Assembly (NCBI RefSeq): GCF_963678195.1
Contig: NZ_OY782759.1
Coordinates: forward strand, 1,984,001-2,048,000
Length of the DNA stretch: 64,000 nt
DNA from: an uncultured Hyphomonas sp.
GTDB taxonomy: Bacteria; Pseudomonadota; Alphaproteobacteria; Caulobacterales; Hyphomonadaceae
Reading direction: 5' to 3'
The notes beneath the pieces are model-generated. The model did no database searches, had not been told where the DNA came from, and saw nothing but the letters and a program-made list of their open reading frames with translations. Positions 1-8,709 of the stretch are shown here, in pieces (the first letter of the stretch is position 1; each line of letters starts with the position of its first letter). The position numbers and the translations under genes were made by a program.

Positions 1-230
1 GCGTGATCCGCGGTGAGACGACCCACTATGATTATGTTTGCGGCGAGAGCGCGCGCGGCCTGATGGACCTGATCGTCAACCGCCGCCAGGCGATCGGCTA
101 TGGTATCCTGACCGTGGAGAACGAAGAACAGGCCCTGGCCCGTGCAGACCGCAAGCGTGGTAACAAGGGCGCCGATGCTGCGAATGCCTGCCTTTCCATG
201 ATCAAATTCCGTAAGGAACTCATTCGTTGA
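1..230 (+). CDS. ribH: 6,7-dimethyl-8-ribityllumazine synthase, 3' part
   Basis: This is the C-terminal ~75 residues of lumazine synthase, which condenses a ribityl-aminopyrimidine with dihydroxybutanone phosphate in riboflavin synthesis. The visible part contains the family stretch VIRGETTHYDYVC and, further on, GYGILTVENEEQALARA followed by a KGADAA segment, all typical of the RibH core. The 5' end lies outside the window and codons are in phase from base 3. Its TGA stop overlaps the TTG start of nusB, the usual alphaproteobacterial rib-nusB arrangement, so the two are probably cotranscribed and translationally coupled. Confidence 0.95.
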   Translation, partial: VIRGETTHYDYVCGESARGLMDLIVNRRQAIGYGILTVENEEQALARADRKRGNKGADAANACLSMIKFRKELIR

Positions 231-694
231 GCGATCAGAATTTCCCGTTTGAAGTCACGCGCGCGCGCCGGGCCGGTGCGCGTCTGGCCGCTGTGCAGGC
301 GCTCTATTCCATGGAGCAGACCGGCAAGTCGGCCCGCGAGACCATCCGCGCCTTCATGGAAGACAAGCTTGGGATCGGTCCGAATGAGGAGCCGGTCGAA
401 GAAGCAGATCCGGATCTCTTCAAAGCCATCGTCAATGGCGTCGTCGACAATCAGGCGGCCATCGATAAAGCCATTCTCAAACGCCTTGCCTCAGGCTGGA
501 AGCTGACCCGCCTCGATGCCACGATGCGTGCGTTGCTGCGGGCAGGAGCAGCTGAGTTCATCGTTCACCAGCATTTGTCCCATGCCGTGATCATGGACGA
601 ATATGTTTCACTCGCCCATGACTTCTTCGAAGAGTCCGAAGCGAAGTTTGCGAATGCGGTTCTGGACAATGTCGGGAACGACCTGCGCGCCTAA
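227..694 (+). CDS. nusB: transcription antitermination factor NusB
   Basis: NusB is a small all-helical RNA-binding protein that works with NusE (S10) at boxA sites to prevent premature termination in rRNA operons. The 155-residue length and the N-terminal ARRAGARLAAVQALYSME and C-terminal VIMDEYVSLAHDF segments match the family. The start is taken as TTG at 227, which overlaps the ribH stop (TTGA) and gives the normal N-terminus. Its TAA stop shares four bases (CTAA) with the stop of the convergent epoxide hydrolase gene, leaving no room for a terminator. Confidence 0.95.
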   Translation: MSDQNFPFEVTRARRAGARLAAVQALYSMEQTGKSARETIRAFMEDKLGIGPNEEPVEEADPDLFKAIVNGVVDNQAAIDKAILKRLASGWKLTRLDATMRALLRAGAAEFIVHQHLSHAVIMDEYVSLAHDFFEESEAKFANAVLDNVGNDLRA

Positions 695-1860
695 TCCAGC
701 GCGCTGGCCCAGGCCCTGATTTCATCAACGAACAGCGTAGGCTTTTCCATCGCGGCGAAATGGCCGCCTTTCGGCATGTCCCGCCAGTGCACAAGATTGT
801 AGGCCCGCTCGACCCAGCTTTTCGGCGGAGCGGTATAGACTTTTTCTCCGGGAAAATTTGCAAAGCCCGTCGGCGTTTCGCAGCGTTCGCCTTCCGGCAG
901 CTGCCCGCCGCCTTCCTGGAAAAAGGCATTGTAGAACCAGACACTGGTCGCGATGGCATCATTGACCAGGTACAGCATGACATTCGTCAGCAGCTGATCT
1001 CGTGTGTAGACGGAGTATAGGTCTCCGTCCCGCAGGTCTGACCAGCCATGAAACTTTTCCAGAATCCAGGCGGCCGTGCCCACTGGCGAGTCCATCAGGG
1101 CCATGGCAAGCGTCTGGGGCTTGGTCGACTGTTCCATGAAGTAGGCGCCTTCTGCCTGCATGGCGCCCTGCATATGAGTCAGCCACTCACCCTCTTCCTC
1201 CGTGGCCGGAGTAGGTGGTGTTGGGCGCAGTCCAATCATGTTGAGGTGGATGGCCTTGCAGCCGCCTTTCTTGTCGTGCGTGCCATGGTTCTTGCCAAGC
1301 CAGGATGTAACAAGACTGCCCCAGTCACCGCCCTGAGCAAGGTAGGTCTTGTAACCCAGCACATCCCGCATCAACTCATCCCAGAGGGCTGCGGTCGCAC
1401 GCTGGCCCAAAGGCGAGGCCGGCTTTTCCGAAAACGCATATCCTGGCAGACTGGGGATCACGAGATCGAAGGCATCTGCGGGATCGCCGCCGTGGCGGGA
1501 CGGGAAAGCGAGCGGCTCGATAGTGTCCCAGAACTCAAAAAACGAGCCGGGCCATCCGTGCGTCACCAGGAGTGGCCGTTTGCCTTCAGCTTCACCCACC
1601 GCATGCACGAAATGGATCTCCATCCCGCCGACATCGGCCTTGAAATGCGGGTATTCATTCAGCACGTCTTCCTGCGCGCGCCAGTCATAGTCGTTCAGCC
1701 AGTATTTGCAGAGATCCTGCAGCACAGGTGTCGACATGCCATAGGCAAATCCCTGCTCATTTTCCGGTGCCGGGAACCATCTGTAAGCAGCTACGCGCTC
1801 GCGGATCAGGGCAAGTTTGGCGTCGGAAATCGAAACGTTGAAAGGGCGTACCTGGCTCAT
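691..1860 (-). CDS. epoxide hydrolase family alpha/beta hydrolase
   Basis: The product is a 389-residue protein of the epoxide hydrolase family, with the N-terminal EHN segment followed by an alpha/beta hydrolase core. HGWPGS at about 101-106 is the oxyanion-hole motif, GGDWGS at about 177-182 carries the nucleophilic Asp (~179), and GGHFAAMEKP near residue 365 supplies the catalytic His (~367). It probably hydrolyses an epoxide or related substrate in the cytoplasm; the natural substrate cannot be told. A strong AGGAGG lies six bases before the ATG. It sits 63 bp downstream of erpA on the same strand and converges on nusB. Confidence 0.88.
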   Translation of the reverse strand: MSQVRPFNVSISDAKLALIRERVAAYRWFPAPENEQGFAYGMSTPVLQDLCKYWLNDYDWRAQEDVLNEYPHFKADVGGMEIHFVHAVGEAEGKRPLLVTHGWPGSFFEFWDTIEPLAFPSRHGGDPADAFDLVIPSLPGYAFSEKPASPLGQRATAALWDELMRDVLGYKTYLAQGGDWGSLVTSWLGKNHGTHDKKGGCKAIHLNMIGLRPTPPTPATEEEGEWLTHMQGAMQAEGAYFMEQSTKPQTLAMALMDSPVGTAAWILEKFHGWSDLRDGDLYSVYTRDQLLTNVMLYLVNDAIATSVWFYNAFFQEGGGQLPEGERCETPTGFANFPGEKVYTAPPKSWVERAYNLVHWRDMPKGGHFAAMEKPTLFVDEIRAWASALD

Positions 1861-1923
1861 GAAGGTCCTCCTGCGCGGCGGACCCTAACGTGAAGGCCTG
1901 CCCCGAGCGAGGCTGACCCAGCG

Positions 1924-2265
1924 TCAGATGGAGAAACTGGTCCCGCACCCGCAGGCAGCGGTCGCGTTCGGATTGTTGATCTTGAACGCGGCGCCGATCA
2001 GTTCGGTCGAAAAGTCGATTTCCGCGCCACTCAGGAACTCCAGGCTCATCTCGTCGATCAGGACCTTTGCGCCGTCCCGTTCGACAAGCAGATCATCGGA
2101 ATTCACCTCAGAGGCGAAATCAAACTTGTACGAAAACCCGGAACAGCCGCCGCCTTCGACGGAAACGCGCAAATAGTCTGCGCCGTCCTGTTTCGCCAGA
2201 ATCGCATTAATGCGCTTGGCAGCCGAAGCGGTAAGGGTCACATCAGGGGCAGTTGTCGTGCTCAT
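1924..2265 (-). CDS. erpA: iron-sulfur cluster insertion protein ErpA
   Basis: This 113-residue A-type carrier of the HesB/IscA family delivers Fe-S clusters to apo-enzymes. The three cluster ligands are visible: Cys41 in GGCSGF and Cys105/Cys107 in the C-terminal CGCG. ErpA rather than IscA or SufA is inferred from overall similarity and from the fact that erpA-dgt divergent pairs are common in alphaproteobacteria. No Shine-Dalgarno is evident before the ATG, and only 21 bp separate this start from the divergent dgt start, so the mRNA leader must be very short or the promoter must lie inside dgt. Confidence 0.9.
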   Translation of the reverse strand: MSTTTAPDVTLTASAAKRINAILAKQDGADYLRVSVEGGGCSGFSYKFDFASEVNSDDLLVERDGAKVLIDEMSLEFLSGAEIDFSTELIGAAFKINNPNATAACGCGTSFSI

Positions 2266-2286
2266 AGGCTATAGATAGGGACGTTT

Positions 2287-3465
2287 GTGCCAATGGAAAA
2301 GAGAGCGGTGTTTGCTACACGCCATGAAGACAGCCGGGGCCGTTATCATGACGAGGCGCCGTCTGCCACGCGTACGCCGTTCCAGCGGGACCGGGACCGT
2401 ATCATCCACTCCACGGCATTCCGGCGCCTGAAACAGAAAACGCAGGTGTTCGTGGCACATGAGGGCGACCATTTCCGCACCCGGTTGACGCATTCGCTGG
2501 AAGTGGCGCAGATCACGCGGAGCATCTCCCGTACGCTGGGTCTGGATGAGGACCTCGCCGAGGCCATGGCCCTGGCGCACGATATCGGCCACCCGCCATT
2601 TGGCCATGCCGGCGAGGACCAGCTGGACGCCTGTATGGAGCCGTACGAAGGCTTCGATCACAACGCCCAGACCCTTCGCGTCGTGACGCGGCTGGAGAAA
2701 CGGTATCCCGATTTCGACGGGCTGAACCTCACCTGGGAGATGCTGGAAGGCCTCGTTAAGCACAACGGGCCCCTGATCGACGCGAATACCAGCGTCGCTG
2801 ACCTGCCGGCCGCCTTCCGTGAGTTTTCCCGGATTGAGGACCTGGAACTGGACCAGTTCGCAGGGCCGGAAGCGCAGGTAGCGGCATTGTCAGACGATAT
2901 TGCCTACAACAATCACGACATTGATGACGGTATCGCCGCCGGCCTGTTCACGATTCAGGAGCTGATGGAGCTGCCTGTGGTGGGTGATGTCTTCCGCGGC
3001 GTGAAAATCGAGTATCCGCATCTTTCTGACCGGATGGTGACCTATGAGGCGGTTCGCCAGCTGATCGGCATCTGGATCAATGACCTCGTCGATGAAACCC
3101 GCCGCCGTGTGAAACGGCTTCAGCCGGCCAGCGCGGCCGAAGTCCGCGCCCTTGGCGAGCCCTTGGTGGCCTTCAGTGATGAACTTGCGGATAAACAGCG
3201 CGCACTTCGGGCCTTCCTGTTTGAGCGCATGTACAAGCACTACAAGGTCAACCGGATGCGGTCCAAGGCGAAGCGGATCCTGGTCGAATTATTCGACGGT
3301 TTCACGGCCGAGCCGCAGACCTTGCCATCCCCATGGCGCCAGGACGCAACCCAGGCAGACACTTTCCGGCGGGCGCGGATTGTCTGCGACTACATCGCCG
3401 GCATGACGGACGGCTATGCGATAGAGGAACATCGGCGCCTCTGCGACCTGACTTCTCTGGCCTGA
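2287..3465 (+). CDS. dgt: dGTP triphosphohydrolase-like HD protein
   Basis: The product belongs to the Dgt/SAMHD1-type HD-domain family that cleaves dNTPs to deoxynucleoside and triphosphate, controlling nucleotide pools. The HD metal ligands are seen as His69 (RTRLTHS) and His98-Asp99 (ALAHDIGHPPFGH), with the upstream RDRDRIIHSTAFRRLKQKTQV segment typical of the family. Length is 392 residues from GTG 2287, which has AGGG six bases upstream. An ATG at 2293 is an equally possible start. It is divergent from erpA. Confidence 0.92.
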   Translation: MPMEKRAVFATRHEDSRGRYHDEAPSATRTPFQRDRDRIIHSTAFRRLKQKTQVFVAHEGDHFRTRLTHSLEVAQITRSISRTLGLDEDLAEAMALAHDIGHPPFGHAGEDQLDACMEPYEGFDHNAQTLRVVTRLEKRYPDFDGLNLTWEMLEGLVKHNGPLIDANTSVADLPAAFREFSRIEDLELDQFAGPEAQVAALSDDIAYNNHDIDDGIAAGLFTIQELMELPVVGDVFRGVKIEYPHLSDRMVTYEAVRQLIGIWINDLVDETRRRVKRLQPASAAEVRALGEPLVAFSDELADKQRALRAFLFERMYKHYKVNRMRSKAKRILVELFDGFTAEPQTLPSPWRQDATQADTFRRARIVCDYIAGMTDGYAIEEHRRLCDLTSLA

Positions 3466-3595
3466 CGGGCAGGGCTCGCTGCCGAAGCTGGGGAAATCGC
3501 TGCTATCGGGCCGTCGGTGCGGGCAAGCGTTCAATCTGCGTTAACGAAACATCCCTAAAAATTAACCTCACGAAACAGTGCGGAAGGGACGATTC

Positions 3596-4426
3596 ATGAG
3601 TCGCTATCATTACGGCGCCGATGAAGGTTCACCATTCGAGGATGATTACCGGGGATTCGACATCCGCGACGACGAGACGGCGCGCGGCCCGCTGATTCTT
3701 GCGCTCGCGATTGGCGTGTTGCTGGTTTTCGGCGCCGTGGTCTGGAACACCTACCGGCAAGGTGTCCGCTCGAACGGCGCCGGCTTGCCGAGCGTGATCG
3801 CCGATGCACAGCCCTACAAGCGTATTCCTGAAGAGCGCGGCGGCCTGGAAGTACGTGACACAGACAAGCGCTTCTATGACCAGATGGATGCCTCTGAGCG
3901 GCCAACGGAGGTCGCAGAACTTAACGGGGATGACGGCGGTGACCTGCTGCAGGGTGGTCCGCCCATCGACCTGCGCCCCCAAGCGGACGACGAAGAGGAT
4001 GGTAGCGACCCTGATAACGGGATGCCGAATGCGGTTGCAGATGAGGTTGCCGAGCTTGCAGACCTCAGCCGGCCGGACCGTGTGTATGAATCCGCGGCGC
4101 TCGACCCGATCCCGACGCCGCGTGCGCCTCCGCCCCCGCCGCGTCAGACGGCACCGCAGTTCGCGTTCAGCGAAAGCGGGACCTATCTCGTCCAGGTGGC
4201 CGCTTTCCGGTCTCAGGATGCGGCTGAGGCTGCTTGGCGGAAGTCATCTGCAGAGCACCCGGACCTCTACCGCGGTGCAGGAAAACGCATCCAGCGCGCT
4301 GATCTTGGCGCCAAGGGTGTGTTCTACCGCTTGCGTGTCGGCGGCTTCGCCCAAAAAACGGAGGCCGATGCTTTCTGTGATGCGCTGAAAGCGGAAGGCG
4401 ATAATTGTATTGTGGTGACCGGATAG
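3596..4426 (+). CDS. SPOR-domain membrane protein (division/peptidoglycan)
   Basis: This 276-residue protein has a cytoplasmic N-terminus, one membrane helix at about 30-50, an acidic and proline-rich periplasmic linker, and a C-terminal SPOR domain at about 195-276 that begins with GTYLVQVAAFRSQDAAEAAW. SPOR domains bind denuded glycan strands at the septum, as in FtsN, so a role in cell division or envelope remodelling is likely. The ATG at 3596 is preferred because GAAGGGA precedes it at correct spacing; an upstream GTG at 3578 would place that site inside the gene. Its TAG overlaps the nagZ GTG by one base. The SPOR-nagZ-scpA-scpB order is conserved in alphaproteobacteria. Confidence 0.85.
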   Translation: MSRYHYGADEGSPFEDDYRGFDIRDDETARGPLILALAIGVLLVFGAVVWNTYRQGVRSNGAGLPSVIADAQPYKRIPEERGGLEVRDTDKRFYDQMDASERPTEVAELNGDDGGDLLQGGPPIDLRPQADDEEDGSDPDNGMPNAVADEVAELADLSRPDRVYESAALDPIPTPRAPPPPPRQTAPQFAFSESGTYLVQVAAFRSQDAAEAAWRKSSAEHPDLYRGAGKRIQRADLGAKGVFYRLRVGGFAQKTEADAFCDALKAEGDNCIVVTG

Positions 4427-5463
4427 TGGCCAAGGCCTGCATCCTCAGTGTTTCTGGCCCCGTCCTGACGTCTGGCGAGGCAGCCCTGTTTCGGGCACAG
4501 AACCCATGGGGCGTGATTCTGATGGGCCGGTCCTGTGTCTCGCGGGATCAGGTTCGCCGGCTGGTGGCCGACATTTGGGATGCGACAGGCCGGGAGACAC
4601 TGGTCTTCATTGACCAGGAAGGTGGCCGTGTGGCCCGCCTGAAGGCGCCCGAATGGCCCCTGTTTCCGCGCGGGGCGGATTACGCTGCGATCTATGAGAA
4701 AGATCCGGAGCTTGGCCGGGAAGCCTGCTGGCTGGGGCACCGGCTGATCGCTTCTGAACTCGCAAACCTGTCGATCCATGCCGATTGTGCACCAGTCGTC
4801 GACCTGCCGGTTGCCGGGGCGCATGACGTCATCGGCGACAGGGCGTTCGGAACAGAGCCTGCGCAGGCAGCAGACCTCGCCAAGGCGGCGATGTCGGGTC
4901 TTCATGCCGGCGGCGTTGCAAGCGTGATCAAACATATTCCGGGGCATGGCCGGTCCATGTCGGACAGCCATCTGGAGCTGCCGCGCGTGACAGCGGGCGA
5001 CAATGAACTGTCGAAAGATTTCGAGGCGTTTTCCCGCGTTGCGAATGCGCCGATGGCGATGACGGCGCACATCGCCTACGACGCCTATGACCCAGGTAAG
5101 GCAGCGACTGTTTCGCACTACATGATTCAGGAGATCATAAGGGACCGAATCGGGTTTGATGGGCTTCTTATGACTGATGATCTGGGGATGAAGGCGCTGG
5201 GCGGCAGTCTGGCAGACCGCGCGGCAGCGTCGATTGCGTCTGGCTGCGATGTGCTGCTTCATTGTTCGGGATTCCTGAAGGATGCCGATGAAATCCTCGC
5301 GGAAATGACGGAAGTCGCGGAAGCAGCGCCGGTTCTTGAAGGCCGTGCGGCCGAGCGCGCCGCAGCGGCGGATGCGATTGCCAGCCAGGCTGAGCCTATC
5401 GAAGCGGCGCGTGCGTGGCAGCGTTTCCATGAGTTCTTCCCTGATCACGGGGCGAAAGCATGA
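4426..5463 (+). CDS. nagZ: beta-N-acetylhexosaminidase NagZ
   Basis: NagZ is a family 3 glycoside hydrolase that removes N-acetylglucosamine from anhydromuropeptides during cytoplasmic peptidoglycan recycling. FIDQEGGRVARL near residue 55, the diagnostic KHIPGHG loop near residue 170 and the LLMTDDLGM segment with the catalytic Asp near residue 250 are all present. The GTG at 4426, which overlaps the previous stop as TAGTG, gives 345 residues and the normal N-terminus; an in-frame TTG at 4405 would add seven unlikely residues. The gene ends with an ATGA overlap into scpA. Confidence 0.92.
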   Translation: MAKACILSVSGPVLTSGEAALFRAQNPWGVILMGRSCVSRDQVRRLVADIWDATGRETLVFIDQEGGRVARLKAPEWPLFPRGADYAAIYEKDPELGREACWLGHRLIASELANLSIHADCAPVVDLPVAGAHDVIGDRAFGTEPAQAADLAKAAMSGLHAGGVASVIKHIPGHGRSMSDSHLELPRVTAGDNELSKDFEAFSRVANAPMAMTAHIAYDAYDPGKAATVSHYMIQEIIRDRIGFDGLLMTDDLGMKALGGSLADRAAASIASGCDVLLHCSGFLKDADEILAEMTEVAEAAPVLEGRAAERAAAADAIASQAEPIEAARAWQRFHEFFPDHGAKA

Positions 5464-6293
5464 GCACCGACGCCCTCACCATGGAAACCCTCTCGTCCGA
5501 TATGGAAGAGGCGGACATCCAGGACATTTTCCGGGTCGATGTCGGCGGCTATGAGGGGCCCTTGCACCTGTTGCTGGAACTCGCCCGGCGCCAGAAGGTG
5601 GATCTTCTCCATCTCTCCATGCTGGACCTTGCCGAGCAATATCTTGTTTTCATTGAAGATGCGAAGAAGCGCCGGATGGACTTGGCAGCAGATTACCTGC
5701 TGATGGCATCCTGGCTGGCTTTCATGAAGTCGCGCCTTCTGCTGCCCAAGCCGGAAAAAATCGAGGAAGACGAGCCGACCGGCGAAGAGATGGCGGCGCG
5801 TCTGGCGTTCCGTCTCAAGCGCCTCGATGCCATGCGCGATGCGGTGAAAGAGCTGCAGCACGGCCCGATCCTCGACAATGTCGTGTTCCTGCGCGGCACA
5901 CCGGAACAGCCGAAAGTGATCCGCCACACCGAGTGGAATGCCAGCCTGTATGAACTCACACAGGCCTTCGGAACCATTCGCGACCGACGCGAGAAAGAGC
6001 GTCCGCATGTGATTGAGCAGCAGATGGTTCTACCACTGGAACTCGCCCGCACGACGCTCAGGCAGCTGAGAGGACAGCTCTCACAGTGGTCTTCGCTTGA
6101 CGAGATCAGCCTGACCATGACGGATGTGGACCCGGAACTGCCAACACGGTCGGTGACGGCCAGCGTGTTTTCAGCGGCCCTCGAACTTGTCCGCGATGGC
6201 GAGGTCGATGTCCGGCAGGACACGCATTTTGCGCCGCTGTACCTGCGCAATGCGCAAGCCGACCCGCAAGGGGGTAGCCATGCAGATGTTTGA
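5460..6293 (+). CDS. scpA: segregation and condensation protein A
   Basis: ScpA is the kleisin subunit of the SMC-ScpAB condensin that compacts and segregates the chromosome. The 277-residue sequence has the N-terminal SMC-head-binding region (GGYEGPLHLLLELARRQKV and LAADYLLMASWLAFMKSRLLL) and a C-terminal winged-helix segment around 180-260. The start ATG overlaps the nagZ stop (ATGA), and its own stop overlaps scpB by 14 bases, indicating tight translational coupling that would fix the ScpA:ScpB ratio. Confidence 0.94.
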   Translation: MSTDALTMETLSSDMEEADIQDIFRVDVGGYEGPLHLLLELARRQKVDLLHLSMLDLAEQYLVFIEDAKKRRMDLAADYLLMASWLAFMKSRLLLPKPEKIEEDEPTGEEMAARLAFRLKRLDAMRDAVKELQHGPILDNVVFLRGTPEQPKVIRHTEWNASLYELTQAFGTIRDRREKERPHVIEQQMVLPLELARTTLRQLRGQLSQWSSLDEISLTMTDVDPELPTRSVTASVFSAALELVRDGEVDVRQDTHFAPLYLRNAQADPQGGSHADV

Positions 6294-7314
6294 GAAGATT
6301 GAAATGAACGACGAAACGCCAGCCGATAAAAAGCCGAGCGCGGTCACGCAGCTCGCTCTGGCATTCCGGCGCTCCGAAGAGTCTCTGCACGACGACATGA
6401 CTGAGGCGCTGGCCGAAGGCGTGCGCCGGGCCGAAGCGGTCCTGTTCGCGGCCGGAGAGCCGATGTCGGCCACGCAGGTTGCCGAAATTCTGCCGCATGG
6501 CGTGGAAGCGGCGGAAGTGCTGATGACCCTGCGCGCACTCTATGTGAACCGCGGCGTGAACCTTGTCGAAGTGGCAGGCAAGTGGCGGTTCCAGACAGCG
6601 CAGGACTTGTCCTACCTGTTTGTGGAGGAGCGTCAGGTTCAGAAGAAGCTGAGTCAGGCTGCGCTCGAAACCCTGGCAATTATCGCTTACGGACAACCTG
6701 TGACGCGCGCTGAGATCGAAGCGGTACGGGGTGTTGCTGTCTCCAAGGCAGTGATCGACACGCTGATGGAAACCGGGTGGGTCAAGATCAAGGGCCGCCG
6801 CAAGACGCCCGGCCAGCCGCTGACCTATGGCACAACGGATGCGTTCCTGGAGCATTTCGGCCTCGAAAGCCTCGGCACGTTGCCGGGCAAGGCCGATCTT
6901 GAGGCGGAAGGTCTCTTGTCGGATGTTATTCCGGCCGGCTTCCAGATGCCGGATGAGGAAGCGCTCAGCGAAGAAGAGCTTTTGGTCGATGCCGGCGGCG
7001 ACACCGAAGAGATCGAATCTTTCGTCACGGACTTCATGGATGACGAAGCGGAAGAAGATACCTCTGCGGAACCTGAGCCGGATGAAGTTGCAAATGCGGA
7101 ACCCGATGCGGCTGCATCTGAACCCGTTGATGCCGACGAAGACGACGATGATGGCGAAGGCATCAGCGTGTTTGCCTATACACGTGCGCCCGTTCGTTCT
7201 GCGGAAGATGAAGACGAGTTCGACCGCGACGACATCAAGGCTGCAGTGATGCGGCTGCGCAAGGAAGAGCGGACGCCGGAGCAGCCCATCTCCAAGTGGC
7301 GCGACGACGAATAG
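6280..7314 (+). CDS. scpB: segregation and condensation protein B
   Basis: ScpB dimers bind the ScpA linker in the SMC complex through tandem winged-helix domains. The core at about 40-210 shows VRRAEAVLFAAGEPMSATQVAEIL and LETLAIIAYGQPVTRAEIEAVRG, both family hallmarks. The ATG at 6280 is preceded by AAGGGGG at good spacing; a second ATG at 6286 is possible. The protein is long (344 residues) because of a strongly acidic, low-complexity C-terminal tail from about residue 235 to 330, rich in Asp and Glu. The stop abuts the convergent DUF1287 gene with no spacer. Confidence 0.93.
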   Translation: MQMFEKIEMNDETPADKKPSAVTQLALAFRRSEESLHDDMTEALAEGVRRAEAVLFAAGEPMSATQVAEILPHGVEAAEVLMTLRALYVNRGVNLVEVAGKWRFQTAQDLSYLFVEERQVQKKLSQAALETLAIIAYGQPVTRAEIEAVRGVAVSKAVIDTLMETGWVKIKGRRKTPGQPLTYGTTDAFLEHFGLESLGTLPGKADLEAEGLLSDVIPAGFQMPDEEALSEEELLVDAGGDTEEIESFVTDFMDDEAEEDTSAEPEPDEVANAEPDAAASEPVDADEDDDDGEGISVFAYTRAPVRSAEDEDEFDRDDIKAAVMRLRKEERTPEQPISKWRDDE

Positions 7315-7917
7315 TCAGGCGCTGACTTCATACCGGAAGCGGCGCTCATCCTGGAACATGCCGAGGATGTCCTCCTCCTGCGTTCCCCCGCCGATATTGT
7401 GGATCACATAAGGATAGCCGTCCGGCGTCAGCCTGTCTGACACGATGCCAATATGCGGCAGGCGCCCGCCAAGACGTATCGTGTACAGATCACCTGGGTT
7501 CCAGCCGTCGAGTGTGGCGGGCAGGGGCAGATCGGCGCCCCGTCTTTCGAAGAAGCGCTCCAGGTTCGGGACACGACGATGATCGATATTCCGGTCAGGG
7601 CGGCTGAGGCCCCAGATTGCGGGATAGTCCGCAAACGCCTTTTTCATGTCCTCATGGACGAGCTTCTGCAGGTCGACATCGAAAGCATCACGATAGGCGC
7701 GGATGACGACGTCGGTACAGACGCCGGTCGAACGATCAATATCGCCCATGGGATAATCCAGGCGGACATAGGCGCCGTTATAGCTTCGCGTCACGCCGAT
7801 CTGGTCCCGGGCCGCCTTTGACAGGCGCGCGGGGAAAGGCAGCGCCCGCTTGCCGAATGTTTTCGGCAGGAGCGGAAGCGCCAGCGTCGTTGCAAGCATG
7901 GATCGGCGCGTCTGCAT
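7315..7917 (-). CDS. DUF1287 exported protein
   Basis: This 200-residue protein matches the DUF1287 (YijF-like) family of uncharacterised secreted proteins. Family features seen are GVTRSYNGAYVRLDYPMGDIDRSTGVCTD with its conserved Cys, the NIDHRRVPNLERFF segment, and WNPGDLYTIRL followed by LPHIGIVSD and VIHNIGGG. The fold resembles NlpC/P60-like cysteine hydrolases, so a wall or amide hydrolase role is possible but unproven. The N-terminus (TRRSMLATTLALPLLPK) looks like a signal peptide with a twin-arginine flavour. It converges on scpB with zero spacing. Confidence 0.8.
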   Translation of the reverse strand: MQTRRSMLATTLALPLLPKTFGKRALPFPARLSKAARDQIGVTRSYNGAYVRLDYPMGDIDRSTGVCTDVVIRAYRDAFDVDLQKLVHEDMKKAFADYPAIWGLSRPDRNIDHRRVPNLERFFERRGADLPLPATLDGWNPGDLYTIRLGGRLPHIGIVSDRLTPDGYPYVIHNIGGGTQEEDILGMFQDERRFRYEVSA

Positions 7918-7960
7918 GCACCGATCAGATCATGCGGTTCCGGCAGGAATACGGCGAAAT

Positions 7961-8632
7961 CTAGAAGCCGTGGAATTCCGCGATTTCGTCAATGTCGGCG
8001 CGTTCGGCCCGTAGTGTGTTCACCGGATGGGATGGGTCTGGCTTGCCGACGGAGACACCGCACCAGATCATCTCGGTCGGGGCGAGATTGAAATGCTCTT
8101 TCAGGGCCGGGCGCAGCACGCCCCAGCACTCCTGGAAACAGGTGCCCCAGCCGCGCTCTTCGGCCAGCAGGGCGAGGGTTTGCAGGTACATCCCTGCGTG
8201 TCCCCATTGGCCGTGCCCCATGCGCTCGTCGATCACGAGGAAGAGGGCCAGCGGTGCGCCGAAGAAACGGAAATTGTTGCTGAACCAGGCGAGGCGCGCC
8301 GCCCGGTCTTCGCGCGGGATATTGAGGGCTTCGTACATCATTTCGCCCACGCGCCGGCGGCGGGCTTCGTACGGCTCCCACAAGTCTTTCGGGTAGATCG
8401 GGCGATCCGTTTTCTGGCCGCGCGGGTCAGCGGCAAGGATCGGCGCAGCCATCGCGATGACGTCGTCCTTGGCCTGTCCGGTCACTGCGATTGTGCGCCA
8501 GGGTTGGACGTTGCCGCCGGACGGCGCACGCTGGGCCTGTGTCAGCCATTCGCGGACTTCGGCTTCAGGGAGCGGGTCGGGCAGGAAGGCCCGGGTCGAG
8601 ATGCGCTGGTCGACTGCTTTGGAAACGTCCAT
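7961..8632 (-). CDS. nitroreductase family flavoprotein
   Basis: The product is a 223-residue member of the FMN-dependent nitroreductase family, with the FMN phosphate-binding RISTRAFLPDPLP near the N-terminus, APSGGNVQPWR near residue 37-47, and ERGWGTCFQECW later. Such enzymes reduce nitro-aromatics, quinones or other oxidised substrates with NAD(P)H; the specific substrate is unknown. Its Shine-Dalgarno (GGGAGG, six bases before the ATG) lies inside a perfect 12-bp hairpin at 8638-8664, suggesting control of translation or termination of upstream P450 transcripts. It follows the P450 gene on the same strand after 77 bp. Confidence 0.88.
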   Translation of the reverse strand: MDVSKAVDQRISTRAFLPDPLPEAEVREWLTQAQRAPSGGNVQPWRTIAVTGQAKDDVIAMAAPILAADPRGQKTDRPIYPKDLWEPYEARRRRVGEMMYEALNIPREDRAARLAWFSNNFRFFGAPLALFLVIDERMGHGQWGHAGMYLQTLALLAEERGWGTCFQECWGVLRPALKEHFNLAPTEMIWCGVSVGKPDPSHPVNTLRAERADIDEIAEFHGF

Positions 8633-8637
8633 GAAAA

Positions 8638-8664
8638 ACCTCCCGTCAGGATCTGACGGGAGGT
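8638..8664 (-). promoter_or_regulatory. Perfect hairpin with U tract enclosing the nitroreductase RBS
   Basis: On the minus strand ACCTCCCGTCAG pairs perfectly with CTGACGGGAGGT across a 3-base loop, followed at once by TTTTTC and the nitroreductase ATG. This is a textbook intrinsic terminator for transcripts from the P450 gene, but its 3' arm is also the ribosome binding site of the next gene. Confidence 0.75.
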
Positions 8665-8709
8665 CTAACTACTTATCGCGGGGTCAGCCAACAGGCTTCT
8701 TGCCCGGGT

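Noticed and set aside
1048-1893. 281-codon open frame antisense to the epoxide hydrolase gene
   Set aside because: The opposite strand encodes a full enzyme with catalytic motifs. GC-rich codon bias explains the open antisense frame.
3541-3566. CtrA site upstream of the SPOR gene from two TTAAC half-sites
   Set aside because: The half-sites are 17 bases apart rather than seven, so the spacing does not fit.
4324-5448. 374-codon frame antisense to nagZ
   Set aside because: NagZ is complete and coupled to its neighbours; the antisense product is Arg/His-rich with no recognisable motif.
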